Assembly: GCF_963675165.1 (NCBI RefSeq)
Contig: NC_087390.1
Location: 413,001-477,000 of the forward strand
Source of the DNA: Halichondria panicea
Taxonomy: Eukaryota; Porifera; Demospongiae; Suberitida; Halichondriidae
Length of the DNA stretch: 64,000 nucleotides
Direction: 5' to 3'
Below the pieces are notes generated by a model. It did no database searches and was not told the origin of the DNA. It was given only the letters and a program-made list of their open reading frames with translations. The position numbers and the translations under genes were made by a program. Below, piece after piece: positions 63,793-64,000 of this stretch (within the stretch, counting starts at the first letter, position 1; the number at the start of each line of letters is the position of its first letter).

Positions 63793-63958
63793 ATGTCCTC
63801 CTGGTTAGTGATCTTGCTGGTGCTGGCCTTGCTCTACTTGCTGTACAAGCTGGTGGTGTTTGTCAGAGCTGATGCTGATATCACACTCCTCAGCAGAACA
63901 CTAGACACCCGTTACTTTGACAACAAGGTGGTGTGGGTCACTGGAGCCTCTTCTGGAA
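63793..63958 (+). CDS. First exon of a second DHRS7-like gene (continues past right edge)
   Basis: ATG at 63793. The 166-nt exon differs from 61018-61183 by very few bases (one amino-acid change, ADADL to ADADI) and ends at the same donor GGAA|GTGAG. Intron sequence diverges immediately after the donor (GTGAGATCG against GTGAGTTTT). It encodes the membrane anchor and VWVTGASSG. Only 100 bp separate it from the stop of the first gene. Whether the rest of the gene is intact cannot be seen. Confidence 0.85.
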
Positions 63959-64000
63959 GTGAGATCGTTTAAAATAATCACGATTTGCAATATATTATGG

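Overview
This window is animal genomic DNA and probably comes from a sponge (demosponge-like). The evidence is GT-AG spliced genes with short introns, clear metazoan orthologues (an LRRK-type kinase, a sterol O-acyltransferase, DHRS7), AT-rich spacers full of CATGCATG and TAATTATA words, many small inverted-repeat transposons, a LINE with a poly-A tail, and long CA/TG microsatellites. The taxonomic call is inference; no marker gene was available. Layout: (1) 1-6737, minus strand, is the 5' part of an ankyrin + leucine-rich-repeat gene of the LRRK type that runs off the left edge. (2) 7638-11363, plus strand, is an intronless gene for a secreted-repeat/multi-pass membrane protein (called R0 here). 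(3) 11887-18364, plus strand, is a complete 15-exon sterol O-acyltransferase gene. The splice model adds up to 1449 nt, or 482 codons plus stop. (4) 19569-55451 holds four tandem minus-strand paralogues, R1 to R4. Each encodes a signal peptide, a variable array of 22-26-residue repeats resembling beta-helix coils (SISNSELTNNSA..GGAI), a Cys-rich neck, about eight to ten membrane segments and an acidic cytosolic tail. R1-R3 are open; R4 carries three frameshifts and is read as a pseudogene. (5) Between and after these genes lie three broken copies of the 3' end of the acyltransferase gene (35077-36343, 46853-47960, 56324-57736). They show that the duplicated unit is 'acyltransferase 3' end + receptor' and that the acyltransferase exons came along as passengers. 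(6) 57737-60940 is transposon- and repeat-rich and has no supported gene. (7) 61018-63693, plus strand, is a complete 8-exon DHRS7-like short-chain dehydrogenase, followed at 63793 by a nearly identical copy of its first exon that runs off the right edge. The main point of interest is the R family: single-exon genes among intron-rich neighbours, tandemly duplicated, with repeat arrays of about 17, 12, 8 and 7 units, mosaic relationships between paralogues, and near-constant membrane domain and tail. This pattern of a variable ectodomain on a constant signalling-like module fits a surface recognition or adhesion receptor family. That role is inference; the domain order, repeat counts and duplications are visible in the sequence. 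The rest of the window is a good record of transposon insertions, because duplicated flanks show the empty sites. Two insertions (56569-56877 and 57740-57845) can be bounded to the base with target duplications of TAA and TA.
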